48,796 nt of DNA from Oscillospiraceae bacterium (GTDB lineage: Bacteria; Bacillota; Clostridia; Oscillospirales; Oscillospiraceae). The notes beneath the pieces are model-generated. The model was not told where the DNA came from and searched no databases. It was given only the letters and a program-made list of their open reading frames with translations. The DNA lies in NCBI GenBank assembly GCA_017398685.1, contig JAFQFH010000022.1, positions 1-48,796 of the forward strand, given 5' to 3'. Below, piece after piece: positions 22,911-30,869 of the stretch. The position numbers were made by a program, and so were the translations under genes. The first letter of the stretch is position 1. Every line of letters begins with the position of its first letter.

Positions 22911-25518
22911 ATACTTTCTCAGCCTTCTTTTGTGTCTGTGCATACTCTGCTCCATGTCCTCGGCGGCCTGGGGTGAAAACAGGCTGAGCATTGCTACTGC
23001 CGATGAGTTCCTCAATTTTGCAAGAAACTGTGTTCTTGACAGCTACAGCTGGGAACTTGATGTGAGGCTTACTGCTGACATAGACCTCTTCGGCAAAGCC
23101 TTTGAGGGAATACCCATTTTCTGCGGCAGCTTTGACGGGCAGGGCCATACTATAAGCGGAGTGAATATACAGGGCAAGGGCTCGGTTCAGGGGCTTTTCC
23201 GATATCTGACGGAAACTGCCACTGTGAAAAATCTGAAGCTTGAGGGCCGCATTATTCCGACCGGCAGCCGCAGCACAGTGGGCGCCCTGGTTGGGGAAAA
23301 TTCCGGCAGGCTTATAAATTGCAGTTTTGACGGCGCTGTCCGCGGCGCTGATATGGTAGGCGGCATTGCAGGTGAGAATACCGTTACCGGCATCATAGAA
23401 AAATGCTCCGTCAGCGGTGAAATAAGCGGCAGTCACTTCGTTGGCGGCCTTGCGGGCAACAATCTGGGAGTTATCAGGGAGAGCAGCAACAGCGCCTCCA
23501 TCAACACCACTTCCGCAGAAAACACTGTTACCCTTTCTCAGGTGACTATTGATTCCATCACCGGCACCGAGAACATAAACACCAGCACCGATGTGGGCGG
23601 TATCGCCGGCGCAAGTCAGGGCTTCATACGCGACTGTGTAAACCACGGAAGCATTGGATACAAGCAGATGGGCTACAATGTGGGCGGTATTACGGGCAGC
23701 CAGATGGGCTACATCACATCCAGCCACAACTACGGCGATATCAGCGGACGCAAGGAAGTCGGCGGCATTGCAGGTCAGATGGAACCCTCTGCTCACATTT
23801 CATTTGAAAAGGATACTCTTCAAATTCTCACTGAGCAGTTGGATGCGCTCTCATCCACGGTGAGTGCAGCAGGCTCCAATCTGCAAAGTACATCCAATGC
23901 TCTGGGCGGGTACACAAGCGTGCTCATGTCCCAGATAGGTGATACCGGGCAGGCTCTGCACACTCTCGGTCAGGACAGCGGCGGCAATTTTGATCAGGAT
24001 ACCATGTATGCTGCCGAAAACGTACTCAGCAGCGGTATTTCCAGCATGAGCGTGACAGTACAGGGCATGGCCAATGCCGCTACCGGCTCCATGAACGCGC
24101 TCTCCGGCAACATTCAGGCCCTCGGCGGACAGATTAACGCCATGCGCTCCACCCTTGGCAATATTTCCAACACTGTAGGCGGAACCTTCAAGGATGTTTC
24201 AGACCGGGACACCCCGGACAATCTCACCGGCAAGCTAGAAAACTGCACTAATGCAGGGCTTGTATCCGGTGACAGGAACGTGGGCGGCATTACCGGCGCA
24301 ATAGCCGTGGAGAACGACTTTGACGCAAACGAGGATTTTACCATCGGTGACAATGAGTCGGCAAACTTTGTAAGTGAGCTTCGTGCAGTCATTCTCTCCT
24401 GCCGCAACAGCGGCAAGGTCCGGGTAAACCATGACTCGGCTGGCGGCATAGTGGGTCACATGCAGTTTGGCCTTGTGAAAGACAGCAGCAGCACCGCCGC
24501 CGTAGATGGTGAAGGCGCAAAATATCTGGGCGGCGTTGCAGGCCGCAGTGAGGGCTATCTGCGCCGAAGTTCCGCCAAGGGTGAGCTTCGGGGCGACAGC
24601 TATGTGGGTGGCATCGCAGGCCAGGGCAACATTGTTACAGACTGCCGCAGCATGGTGAAAATCTCCGGCAACGAAAAGCTGGGCTCGGTTCTGGGATATG
24701 GCGAGCTTGAGTATACCGATGATGGCAGCCCCAACATCTTCAACAACTATTACTTCGGAGACGCAGAGGATAAGGGCGGCATTGACGGCGTAAGCTACGC
24801 AAGCGTGGCTCAGCCCCTTGGTCAGGAAGTATTTATGGGTCTTGAATACCTTTCCGATATCTTCCGCAAGGTGAATTTGAGCTTCATTCAGGAAGACGGT
24901 ACGGTAGATACCGTGACTATCGACTCCGGCAGCCGCATCGACGAAAAACTGATCCCCGCCCCCCATGAAAAGAAAGGGCACCTGGCCTCCTGGGCTGATT
25001 TCAAGGATGTTGTGTACGACTACGATGCCAGCTTCCACGCTGAATATACAGCTATTTCCTCCACTGTTGAAAGCCTTGAAAAATCCCCCGCAGGACTACC
25101 GCTTCTGCTGGCGGAAGGCAGCTTTATGCCCGGCAGTACGCTCCATGCCTATCAGGCCAAGGGACAGCCGCTGCTTGAGGAAAACGAAAGGCTGATAGTG
25201 GCGCTGCGCTTTGAAAGCAGCGATGTGGGCATAGCCCACACCCTGCGCTTCCACGTTGGTGAGGAGCCTGAGAGGATGCGCGCCTTTGTGGGTATAGACG
25301 GTCAGCAATGGCAGCAGGCTGAGTATAAGCTGGTGGGCTCCTATGCAGTGGTTGAGCTGCCTAATGGCATGGACAGCCTGGCCTTTGCCGCAGTTGGTGC
25401 AGGCAGGATAGAATATGCCGCTGTTGCAGGCGCTGTGGCGCTGAGCTGTCTTATTGTACTGCTGATTATGAGACACTCTGCAAAGCGCAGAAAAAAGGCT
25501 CTTGCAGAAGCCAGATAA
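22897..25518 (+). CDS. GLUG-repeat surface protein with C-terminal membrane anchor
   Basis: An 873-residue exported protein. Signal peptide about 1-25 (ending SSAAWG). Residues about 60-330 and 520-680 hold repeats of the GLUG type (VGGIAGENTVTG, VGGLAGNN, VGGITGSQMG, VGGIAGQG), which fold as a beta-solenoid. Between them, residues about 335-460 are Ser/Gly/Leu-rich with heptad-like spacing and could be a coiled coil, somewhat like YhgE/Pip proteins. A last globular domain precedes one membrane helix near 845-862 and a Lys/Arg tail. GGAGG (22883-22887) supports the ATG at 22897. The 14-base overlap with the MMPL gene suggests joint work, for example a wall-spanning partner of the exporter. 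Function otherwise unknown. Confidence 0.82.
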   Translation: MNRYKYFLSLLLCLCILCSMSSAAWGENRLSIATADEFLNFARNCVLDSYSWELDVRLTADIDLFGKAFEGIPIFCGSFDGQGHTISGVNIQGKGSVQGLFRYLTETATVKNLKLEGRIIPTGSRSTVGALVGENSGRLINCSFDGAVRGADMVGGIAGENTVTGIIEKCSVSGEISGSHFVGGLAGNNLGVIRESSNSASINTTSAENTVTLSQVTIDSITGTENINTSTDVGGIAGASQGFIRDCVNHGSIGYKQMGYNVGGITGSQMGYITSSHNYGDISGRKEVGGIAGQMEPSAHISFEKDTLQILTEQLDALSSTVSAAGSNLQSTSNALGGYTSVLMSQIGDTGQALHTLGQDSGGNFDQDTMYAAENVLSSGISSMSVTVQGMANAATGSMNALSGNIQALGGQINAMRSTLGNISNTVGGTFKDVSDRDTPDNLTGKLENCTNAGLVSGDRNVGGITGAIAVENDFDANEDFTIGDNESANFVSELRAVILSCRNSGKVRVNHDSAGGIVGHMQFGLVKDSSSTAAVDGEGAKYLGGVAGRSEGYLRRSSAKGELRGDSYVGGIAGQGNIVTDCRSMVKISGNEKLGSVLGYGELEYTDDGSPNIFNNYYFGDAEDKGGIDGVSYASVAQPLGQEVFMGLEYLSDIFRKVNLSFIQEDGTVDTVTIDSGSRIDEKLIPAPHEKKGHLASWADFKDVVYDYDASFHAEYTAISSTVESLEKSPAGLPLLLAEGSFMPGSTLHAYQAKGQPLLEENERLIVALRFESSDVGIAHTLRFHVGEEPERMRAFVGIDGQQWQQAEYKLVGSYAVVELPNGMDSLAFAAVGAGRIEYAAVAGAVALSCLIVLLIMRHSAKRRKKALAEAR

Positions 25519-25537
25519 ACCAAGGTTTTGTTTATGA

Positions 25538-25570
25538 AAAAAAGCTGATGGAAAATCCATCAGCTTTTTT
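25538..25570. terminator. bidirectional terminator
   Basis: A stem of about 14 bp (25538-25552 with 25556-25570) with A and T runs on either side. It also holds the stop codon of the leftward CapD-type gene. Confidence 0.85.
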
Positions 25571-27602
25571 ATGCTCCGCTAAGAGCGGCGTTTGAGTCTA
25601 TGAGGTTTTTCTCATGGGCCTCAGGCAGGTTATCCCCGTCCGGGTGGTAGGTGGGGGCCATGTCCATGATAAGCTCCCTTATGTTCTCATCATTGGCATA
25701 GGCAGCCTCCCGCAGCTCGTGCATGCGCTCAAGAAACACCTCTGCATCAAAGTCTATGGGGTGGCCCACATAGATAAGGTCGTTGGCAGTTTTTTCAAGC
25801 CCTTCATCGGCCATGAGCTTTTCCTCGTAGAGCTTCTCGCCGGGACGAAGACCGGTATACTCTATTTTTATATCCACGTCCGGCTTAAGACCCGAGAGCT
25901 TGATAAGGTTTCGGGCAAGGCTGTCTATCTTGACGGGAGAGCCCATATCCAGAACAAATATCTCGCCGCCCCGGGCATAGACACCCGCCTGCAAAACAAG
26001 GCTCACAGCTTCCGGCACGGTCATGAAGTAGCGGATAATATCGGGGTGAGTGACCGTAACAGGGCCGCCCTTGGCAATCTGCCTTTTGAAGATAGGCACA
26101 ACAGAGCCGTTGCTGCCCAGCACATTGCCAAAGCGCACCGCCACAAACTCTGTAGCACAGGCAGCAGTATCGCCATCCATCTTCGTATGGCTGCTCATAC
26201 TGGGGATAAGAGCGCTCTGCCCGCTTTTTATCTTCTTATCAAAACTCTGCACCACCATTTCACAAAGGCGCTTGGAGGCGCCCATCACATTGGTGGGGTT
26301 GACAGCCTTGTCCGTAGAAATGAGCACAAAGCGCTCACAGCCGTATTTGATGGCGGCAAAGGCTGTTTTATATGTACCGAGTACATTGTTTTTCACCGAT
26401 TCACAGGGACTGTCTTCCATAAGCGGCACGTGCTTGTGAGCTGCTGCGTGGAATACAAGCTGGGGTCGGTAACGGTCGAATATCTGATCGAGCCTGCGGC
26501 TGTCCCGCACAGAGCCTATAAGCGTCACCAGATCAAGCTGGGGGTATTTTTCACGAAGCTCAAGCTGGATATCGTAGGCATTGTTTTCGTAGATATCAAA
26601 TATAATGAGGGTTTTTGCCTCATGGGCCGCTATCTGGCGGCACAGTTCGCTGCCGATGGAGCCGCCGCCGCCTGTTACAAGGATGGTCTTGCCCTTGATG
26701 AAGGAAAAGACCTCCTCCATGTTGATTTTGATGGACTCACGGCCCAGAAGGTCCTCAATGGACACTTCCTTTATGGAGCTTGCATCCACGATCTGCCCCA
26801 TCTGCTGATAAAGCACCGTGACCTGCCTGAGCTCACAGCCTGTTTCGCCGCAGATACTCAAAAGCTCACGCTTTTGCTGGAGAGTGGCGCTGGGTATGGC
26901 CAGGACTATCTTCTCTATCTGGTAATTTTCCACTGCCGAAAAGATATCCATTCTGCCGCCCACCACGGGTACGCCTTCCAGATAGCGGTTCCACTTGTTG
27001 GGGTTATCGTCAATGATGCAGTAGACCCTGTCTCCCCCACGGCTCTGGTTTGAATTAAGGTCACGGACAATCATCTGTCCTGCTGCACCCGCTCCTATGA
27101 CCATTACACGCCTTGTGCGCTCCATATCCGTTTTTCGGAGACTGAGCAAAATACGGTAGGAAAAGCGGGCCGCCATGGTAAGGATAAATTGCAGGGAAAT
27201 TCCTATACAGTAATAGGTAATTGGCATTCTGGGTGCATAGCTGTCCACATTGGCAAGATGCGCAATGGCGACAGTGCCGGCAACGTGAAAAGCCAGAGTC
27301 ACGGCAGTGGCGACCAGAGCCAGATACAGCTCGTGCATTCCCGCGTAGCGCCAGAGGGTATTGTACATCTTGCAGCGCCAGAAAACTATAACACAGATCA
27401 GTGCATAGACCGGCGCAAAAAATTTGAGAATATCCACATAAAAATAGGGAATATCCCAAAACTGGCAGTCATAACGCAGCCACAGTGCAATATAGAAAGA
27501 CGCGTTCACCGCCATGGCATCAAATATGACCAGAGCAAGGCTTATAAGCTGCCAGTGTTCAAAATGAAAGCGGCTCTTTTTATTTTTATCGGGTGCAGAC
27601 AT
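25569..27602 (-). CDS. FlaA1/CapD-type membrane nucleotide-sugar dehydratase
   Basis: A 677-residue membrane enzyme of polysaccharide synthesis, related to WbpM, CapD and PglF, which turn UDP-GlcNAc into a 4-keto-6-deoxy sugar. Four hydrophobic helices lie within residues about 15-140, then a first Rossmann-like region (VMVIGAGAAGQMIVRDL), then the dehydratase domain from about residue 310 with ILVTGGGGSIGSELCRQIA for NAD. The catalytic region reads ISTDKAVNPTNVMGASKR, where Met stands at the usual Tyr, as in WbpM-type enzymes. YFMTVPEA is also typical. AGAGAGGC precedes the start. The cell-surface genes around fit a role in surface glycan; no other glycan genes are adjacent. Confidence 0.92.
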   Translation of the reverse strand: MSAPDKNKKSRFHFEHWQLISLALVIFDAMAVNASFYIALWLRYDCQFWDIPYFYVDILKFFAPVYALICVIVFWRCKMYNTLWRYAGMHELYLALVATAVTLAFHVAGTVAIAHLANVDSYAPRMPITYYCIGISLQFILTMAARFSYRILLSLRKTDMERTRRVMVIGAGAAGQMIVRDLNSNQSRGGDRVYCIIDDNPNKWNRYLEGVPVVGGRMDIFSAVENYQIEKIVLAIPSATLQQKRELLSICGETGCELRQVTVLYQQMGQIVDASSIKEVSIEDLLGRESIKINMEEVFSFIKGKTILVTGGGGSIGSELCRQIAAHEAKTLIIFDIYENNAYDIQLELREKYPQLDLVTLIGSVRDSRRLDQIFDRYRPQLVFHAAAHKHVPLMEDSPCESVKNNVLGTYKTAFAAIKYGCERFVLISTDKAVNPTNVMGASKRLCEMVVQSFDKKIKSGQSALIPSMSSHTKMDGDTAACATEFVAVRFGNVLGSNGSVVPIFKRQIAKGGPVTVTHPDIIRYFMTVPEAVSLVLQAGVYARGGEIFVLDMGSPVKIDSLARNLIKLSGLKPDVDIKIEYTGLRPGEKLYEEKLMADEGLEKTANDLIYVGHPIDFDAEVFLERMHELREAAYANDENIRELIMDMAPTYHPDGDNLPEAHEKNLIDSNAALSGA

Positions 27603-27657
27603 AAGTCAGCCTCTCTTTGCGCAAATCTTGAAGCGGAGCACACACTCCATCTAGTGT

Positions 27658-27686
27658 ATTCTACCATCTTGCAGGCATGACCGCAA
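27658..27686 (-). promoter_or_regulatory. promoter of the CapD-type gene
   Basis: Minus strand: TTGCGG (27681-27686), 17 bases, TAGAAT (27658-27663). Confidence 0.45.
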
Positions 27687-27717
27687 GTGATATTTACAGG
27701 CAAAGTATGCCGCAGGC

Positions 27718-27749
27718 AAAAACTCCCGGATGTTTTATTCATCCGGGAG
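27718..27749 (-). terminator. terminator of alr
   Basis: A 10-bp perfect stem (27723-27732 with 27740-27749), seven-base loop, then TTTTT in the leftward direction. Confidence 0.85.
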
Positions 27750-27754
27750 CAAAA

Positions 27755-28888
27755 TCAGAAGCTATTATATACTCTTGGAACACGCTTGGACACTGAGCAC
27801 AAAAGCTCGTAGGGTATGGTCTGTGCTGCATCGGACAGCTTTTGTATGCTGCTGAGCTTTCCGAAAAGTTCCACCTGACTGCCCACATCCACTTCCGGCA
27901 GCTCTGTAAGATCCACCATGCACATATCCATGCATATACTGCCCCGCTGGGGCGCAAATCCGCCTTTTGCGGCAAAGGAGCACTTATTGGAAACAAGCCT
28001 CGGCAGGCCATCCGCATAACCGATGGACAACACACCCATGCGCGTACGCCTATCCGTCACATATCGCCTGCCATAACTGACAGAGGTTCCCGGCTCGTAG
28101 AACTTTATGGTGCTGACCGTTGTTACAAGGCGCATACAGGGCAAAAGGCCAAGCCTTCCGGATGTGTCGCCGTAGCCGTAGAGCAGAAGGCCGGGGCGCA
28201 CCATGTCCAGCGCCATATGGGGGAAATTCACCACAGCACCGCTGTTGGCGCAGTGGCGCAGGGCAAACTCTATGCCGCCGCGCTCTCTGACCGTATCTAT
28301 CACCTTCATGAAAAGCTCAAACTGTGCCTCGGTATAGGCGCGGCTTTCACTGTCCTGCTCGTCTGAAACGGCAAAATGGGTGTAGATGCCCTCGCTCAAA
28401 AGATGAGGCAGGCGGCAGGAGCGGATGATATTGTCCACACCCTCGTCAAAATGCTCCCCTGCGCAAAGGTAGCCCAGTCTGGACATACCGGTGTCCAGCT
28501 TAAGATGTATTCTGAGCGTCCTGCCCAGCTTCTCGGCGGCTGCTGAATACTCCAGTGCCTTGGCAAGGCATGTGACGGTCTGCGTTATATCATTTTCAAT
28601 GAGCATGCCTGTATACTCATGGGGGGTATGCCCCAGAATGAGTATGGGCATGGTAACGCCGCCGTCACGAAGCTCCATAGCCTCATCAAGGCAGGAAACT
28701 GCAAGATAATCCGCCCCTTCCTCTTCAAGAAGCTTTGCCACGCTCAGCGCGCCGTGACCGTAGGCATCCGCCTTCACAACGCCCAGAAAGCAGCAGTTTT
28801 CCGGCAATGCGGCACGGATGGCCTCGTAATTATGGCGGATGTTTGAAAGGCTTATTTCTGCCCATGTTCTCTTTTGTAAATCGTTCAT
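27755..28888 (-). CDS. alr: alanine racemase
   Basis: A 377-residue pyridoxal-phosphate enzyme that interconverts L- and D-alanine for the cell wall. Lys39 in VVKADAYGHGA binds the cofactor. The catalytic tyrosine region is GVLSIGYADGLPR, and YGRRYVTDRRTRMG and GSICMDMCMVDLT are also family motifs. The length is normal. It follows a small lipoprotein gene by 14 bases and is closed by a strong terminator. Confidence 0.96.
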   Translation of the reverse strand: MNDLQKRTWAEISLSNIRHNYEAIRAALPENCCFLGVVKADAYGHGALSVAKLLEEEGADYLAVSCLDEAMELRDGGVTMPILILGHTPHEYTGMLIENDITQTVTCLAKALEYSAAAEKLGRTLRIHLKLDTGMSRLGYLCAGEHFDEGVDNIIRSCRLPHLLSEGIYTHFAVSDEQDSESRAYTEAQFELFMKVIDTVRERGGIEFALRHCANSGAVVNFPHMALDMVRPGLLLYGYGDTSGRLGLLPCMRLVTTVSTIKFYEPGTSVSYGRRYVTDRRTRMGVLSIGYADGLPRLVSNKCSFAAKGGFAPQRGSICMDMCMVDLTELPEVDVGSQVELFGKLSSIQKLSDAAQTIPYELLCSVSKRVPRVYNSF

Positions 28889-28902
28889 TTGTATTCACCC
28901 TT

Positions 28903-29451
28903 TTATGTCCAGTCCCGTATATGTATGAAGGCCGCAACTCTCCCGTCGGAGACAAGCTCGGCATAGACCGGACACATAGTATATTTATCAAGATGTATCT
29001 GCACGTTCATATTGTCGGAAGGAACCAGAAGCGCCGCATACTCCCCTTTTTCCTCCCAAACACTGTCGATATAGGCAGTTTTCATGGCCTCCACCAGTAC
29101 CGGCAGAGCCGACATGGGACTCAGACCAAAATCGTCAAGTGGGCCTGTATCCAGAATGAGCCCGTCATACTCCACGGAGGTCTCCCCCGCTTTTGCATGG
29201 GCGCGGATACCACGTATAAGCTCCGGGGCAATGACGGTGACTGTGCTGCCCTCAGTATCGGAGGAATAGCCCAGAGTGAAGCTTACCGTCTTCTCCTCAT
29301 ACTCACACCTTACATCCGCCGTAAAGCTGAGAGTTTCTTTCTGCAAAAGCTTTTCGGCAAAATCCTGATACTTGGCAGCGGCGGCGTTCTGACCGCAGCC
29401 GGAGAGCATAAGAGTCAGAACAAGCAGCAATGGCAGGCACAAACGTTTCAT
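28903..29451 (-). CDS. small lipoprotein of unknown function
   Basis: A 182-residue lipoprotein. MKRLCLPLLLVLTLMLSGCG is a clear type II signal with the lipid-bearing cysteine at residue 19. The mature part has alternating beta-type segments (FTADVRCEYEEKTVSFTLGY and others) like the LolA/LppX or outer-membrane lipoprotein-sorting fold, but I cannot name the family. The ATG at 29451 is chosen over an upstream TTG because GGAG lies seven bases before it. It lies first in an operon with alr, so it may serve wall homeostasis. Confidence 0.75.
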   Translation of the reverse strand: MKRLCLPLLLVLTLMLSGCGQNAAAAKYQDFAEKLLQKETLSFTADVRCEYEEKTVSFTLGYSSDTEGSTVTVIAPELIRGIRAHAKAGETSVEYDGLILDTGPLDDFGLSPMSALPVLVEAMKTAYIDSVWEEKGEYAALLVPSDNMNVQIHLDKYTMCPVYAELVSDGRVAAFIHIRDWT

Positions 29452-29503
29452 ACGAAATCTCCGTTTCAATGGTTTTGTACCATTACCTTATGCACACAGC
29501 CTC

Positions 29504-29532
29504 ATTATAATCACAGCCCATCCATTAGTCAA
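29504..29532 (-). promoter_or_regulatory. promoter of the lipoprotein-alr operon
   Basis: Minus strand: TTGACT (29527-29532), 17 bases, perfect TATAAT (29504-29509). Confidence 0.7.
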
Positions 29533-29549
29533 ATCAATAAAAATTTTTC

Positions 29550-29578
29550 TTGCAATGGAGCTTAAAATATGTTAGAGT
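29550..29578 (+). promoter_or_regulatory. promoter of the pheST T-box transcript
   Basis: TTGCAA (29550-29555), 17 bases, TAGAGT (29573-29578). Divergent from the alr operon promoter. Confidence 0.5.
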
Positions 29579-29810
29579 TAAAAGGCTTTGAACGGGAAAA
29601 TAGCGGTTCAAGTGCTCATAAGAGACTGGGGGTCATTGGCTGCAAGCCCCCTTGAGTGCCCCGCTTGGTTCGCCCGGGAGCTCCGGCTAATCACCGGCGT
29701 GTGAGATGCGTTACAGTCTTACCGAGTGCGGCGTTTTTGCCGAACATGGGTGGTACCGCGGAACTGTTGCTTTCGTCCCATTTGATCGGGGCGGGAGCTT
29801 ATTTTTTTAT
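29579..29810 (+). ncRNA. T-box riboswitch (phenylalanine) of pheST
   Basis: A T-box leader that senses uncharged tRNA-Phe. The conserved box GGGTGGTACCGCG lies at 29748-29760. A TTC triplet at 29607-29609 in the early stem is a plausible phenylalanine specifier. The terminator has an 11-bp stem with G-U pairs (29769-29779 with 29788-29798) followed by a T-run (29799-29809). Uncharged tRNA should pair with the T-box and open the terminator. The specifier call is less sure than the T-box itself. Confidence 0.93.
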
Positions 29811-29823
29811 AGGAGTAATCAGA

Positions 29824-30849
29824 ATGAAAGAACTTATGCAGGGGCTGAGAGAGGCCTCCATCAAAGCTATTCTTGAGTGCGAAAGCGTAGATGAGCTGGA
29901 AGCGCTGAGAGTAAAATATCTTGGCAAAAAGGGCGAGCTGACCGGTATTCTACGTCAGATGGGCAAGCTGTCTGCTGAGGAGCGTCCCATTATGGGTCAG
30001 CTGGCAAACAAGCTGCGCGAGGACATTGAAAATGCCCTTGAAGAGCGCAAGAGCAGCCTTTCCGAAAAGCTCATGGAGGCAAAACTTGCCAGCGAGACTA
30101 TCGATGTGACCCTCCCCGGCCTTGCACACAAGGCAGGTCACAAGCACCCCATGTACAATGTGCTTGACCAGATAAAGGACATCTTTATCGGCATGGGCTT
30201 TGAAATAGTGGACGGCCCTGAGGTTGAGCTTTCCGACTATAACTTCACAAAGCTCAATATAGACGCAGGTCATCCCTCCAGAGAGTGGACCGACACCTTC
30301 TATTTCACCGAGGACAGCAAAATCTGCCTTCGCACCCAGACTTCCCCCATGCAGGTACACGCCATGGAAAAGGGCGTGCTGCCCATCCGCATGATCGCTC
30401 CCGGCCGTGTCTACCGCAAGGACGAGGTTGACGCCACCCACTCCCCCATGTTCCACCAGATAGAGGGCATGGTTATCGACAAGGGCGTTACCATGGCTGA
30501 CCTTAAGGCAACTCTTAACCTTGTTGTTGAAAAGATATACGGTGAAGGCACTGTCACCCGTTTCCGTCCCCATCATTTCCCCTTTACCGAGCCCAGCTGC
30601 GAAATGGACATTCAGTGCCACAAGTGCGGCGGCAGGGGCTGCCCCACCTGCAAGGGCGAGGGTTGGATAGAGGTGCTGGGCGCCGGCATGGTGCACCCCA
30701 AGGTGCTGGCAGGCTGCGGCATTGACCCGGACGAGTACTCCGGCTGGGCTTTCGGCATGGGTCTTGAGAGACTGGCCATGGGCGAGTACAAGATAAACGA
30801 CCTGCGCCTTATCTTTGAAAACGACATCCGCTTCCTTGAGCAGTTTTAA
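29824..30849 (+). CDS. pheS: phenylalanyl-tRNA synthetase alpha subunit
   Basis: A 341-residue class II synthetase subunit that activates phenylalanine. Residues 1-90 form the N-terminal coiled coil; the catalytic core follows with HKHPMYNVLDQI, GFEIVDGPEVE, LRTQTSPMQV (motif 2 region), FHQIEGMVID and the motif 3 region GMGLERLAM. It carries a CHKCGGRGCPTC stretch near residue 260, as many bacterial PheS do. AGGAG lies eight bases before the ATG, just after the T-box terminator. Partner is PheT downstream; the enzyme is an (alpha-beta)2 tetramer. Confidence 0.97.
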   Translation: MKELMQGLREASIKAILECESVDELEALRVKYLGKKGELTGILRQMGKLSAEERPIMGQLANKLREDIENALEERKSSLSEKLMEAKLASETIDVTLPGLAHKAGHKHPMYNVLDQIKDIFIGMGFEIVDGPEVELSDYNFTKLNIDAGHPSREWTDTFYFTEDSKICLRTQTSPMQVHAMEKGVLPIRMIAPGRVYRKDEVDATHSPMFHQIEGMVIDKGVTMADLKATLNLVVEKIYGEGTVTRFRPHHFPFTEPSCEMDIQCHKCGGRGCPTCKGEGWIEVLGAGMVHPKVLAGCGIDPDEYSGWAFGMGLERLAMGEYKINDLRLIFENDIRFLEQF

Positions 30850-30869
30850 GAAAGAGAGGAGCAAATAAG

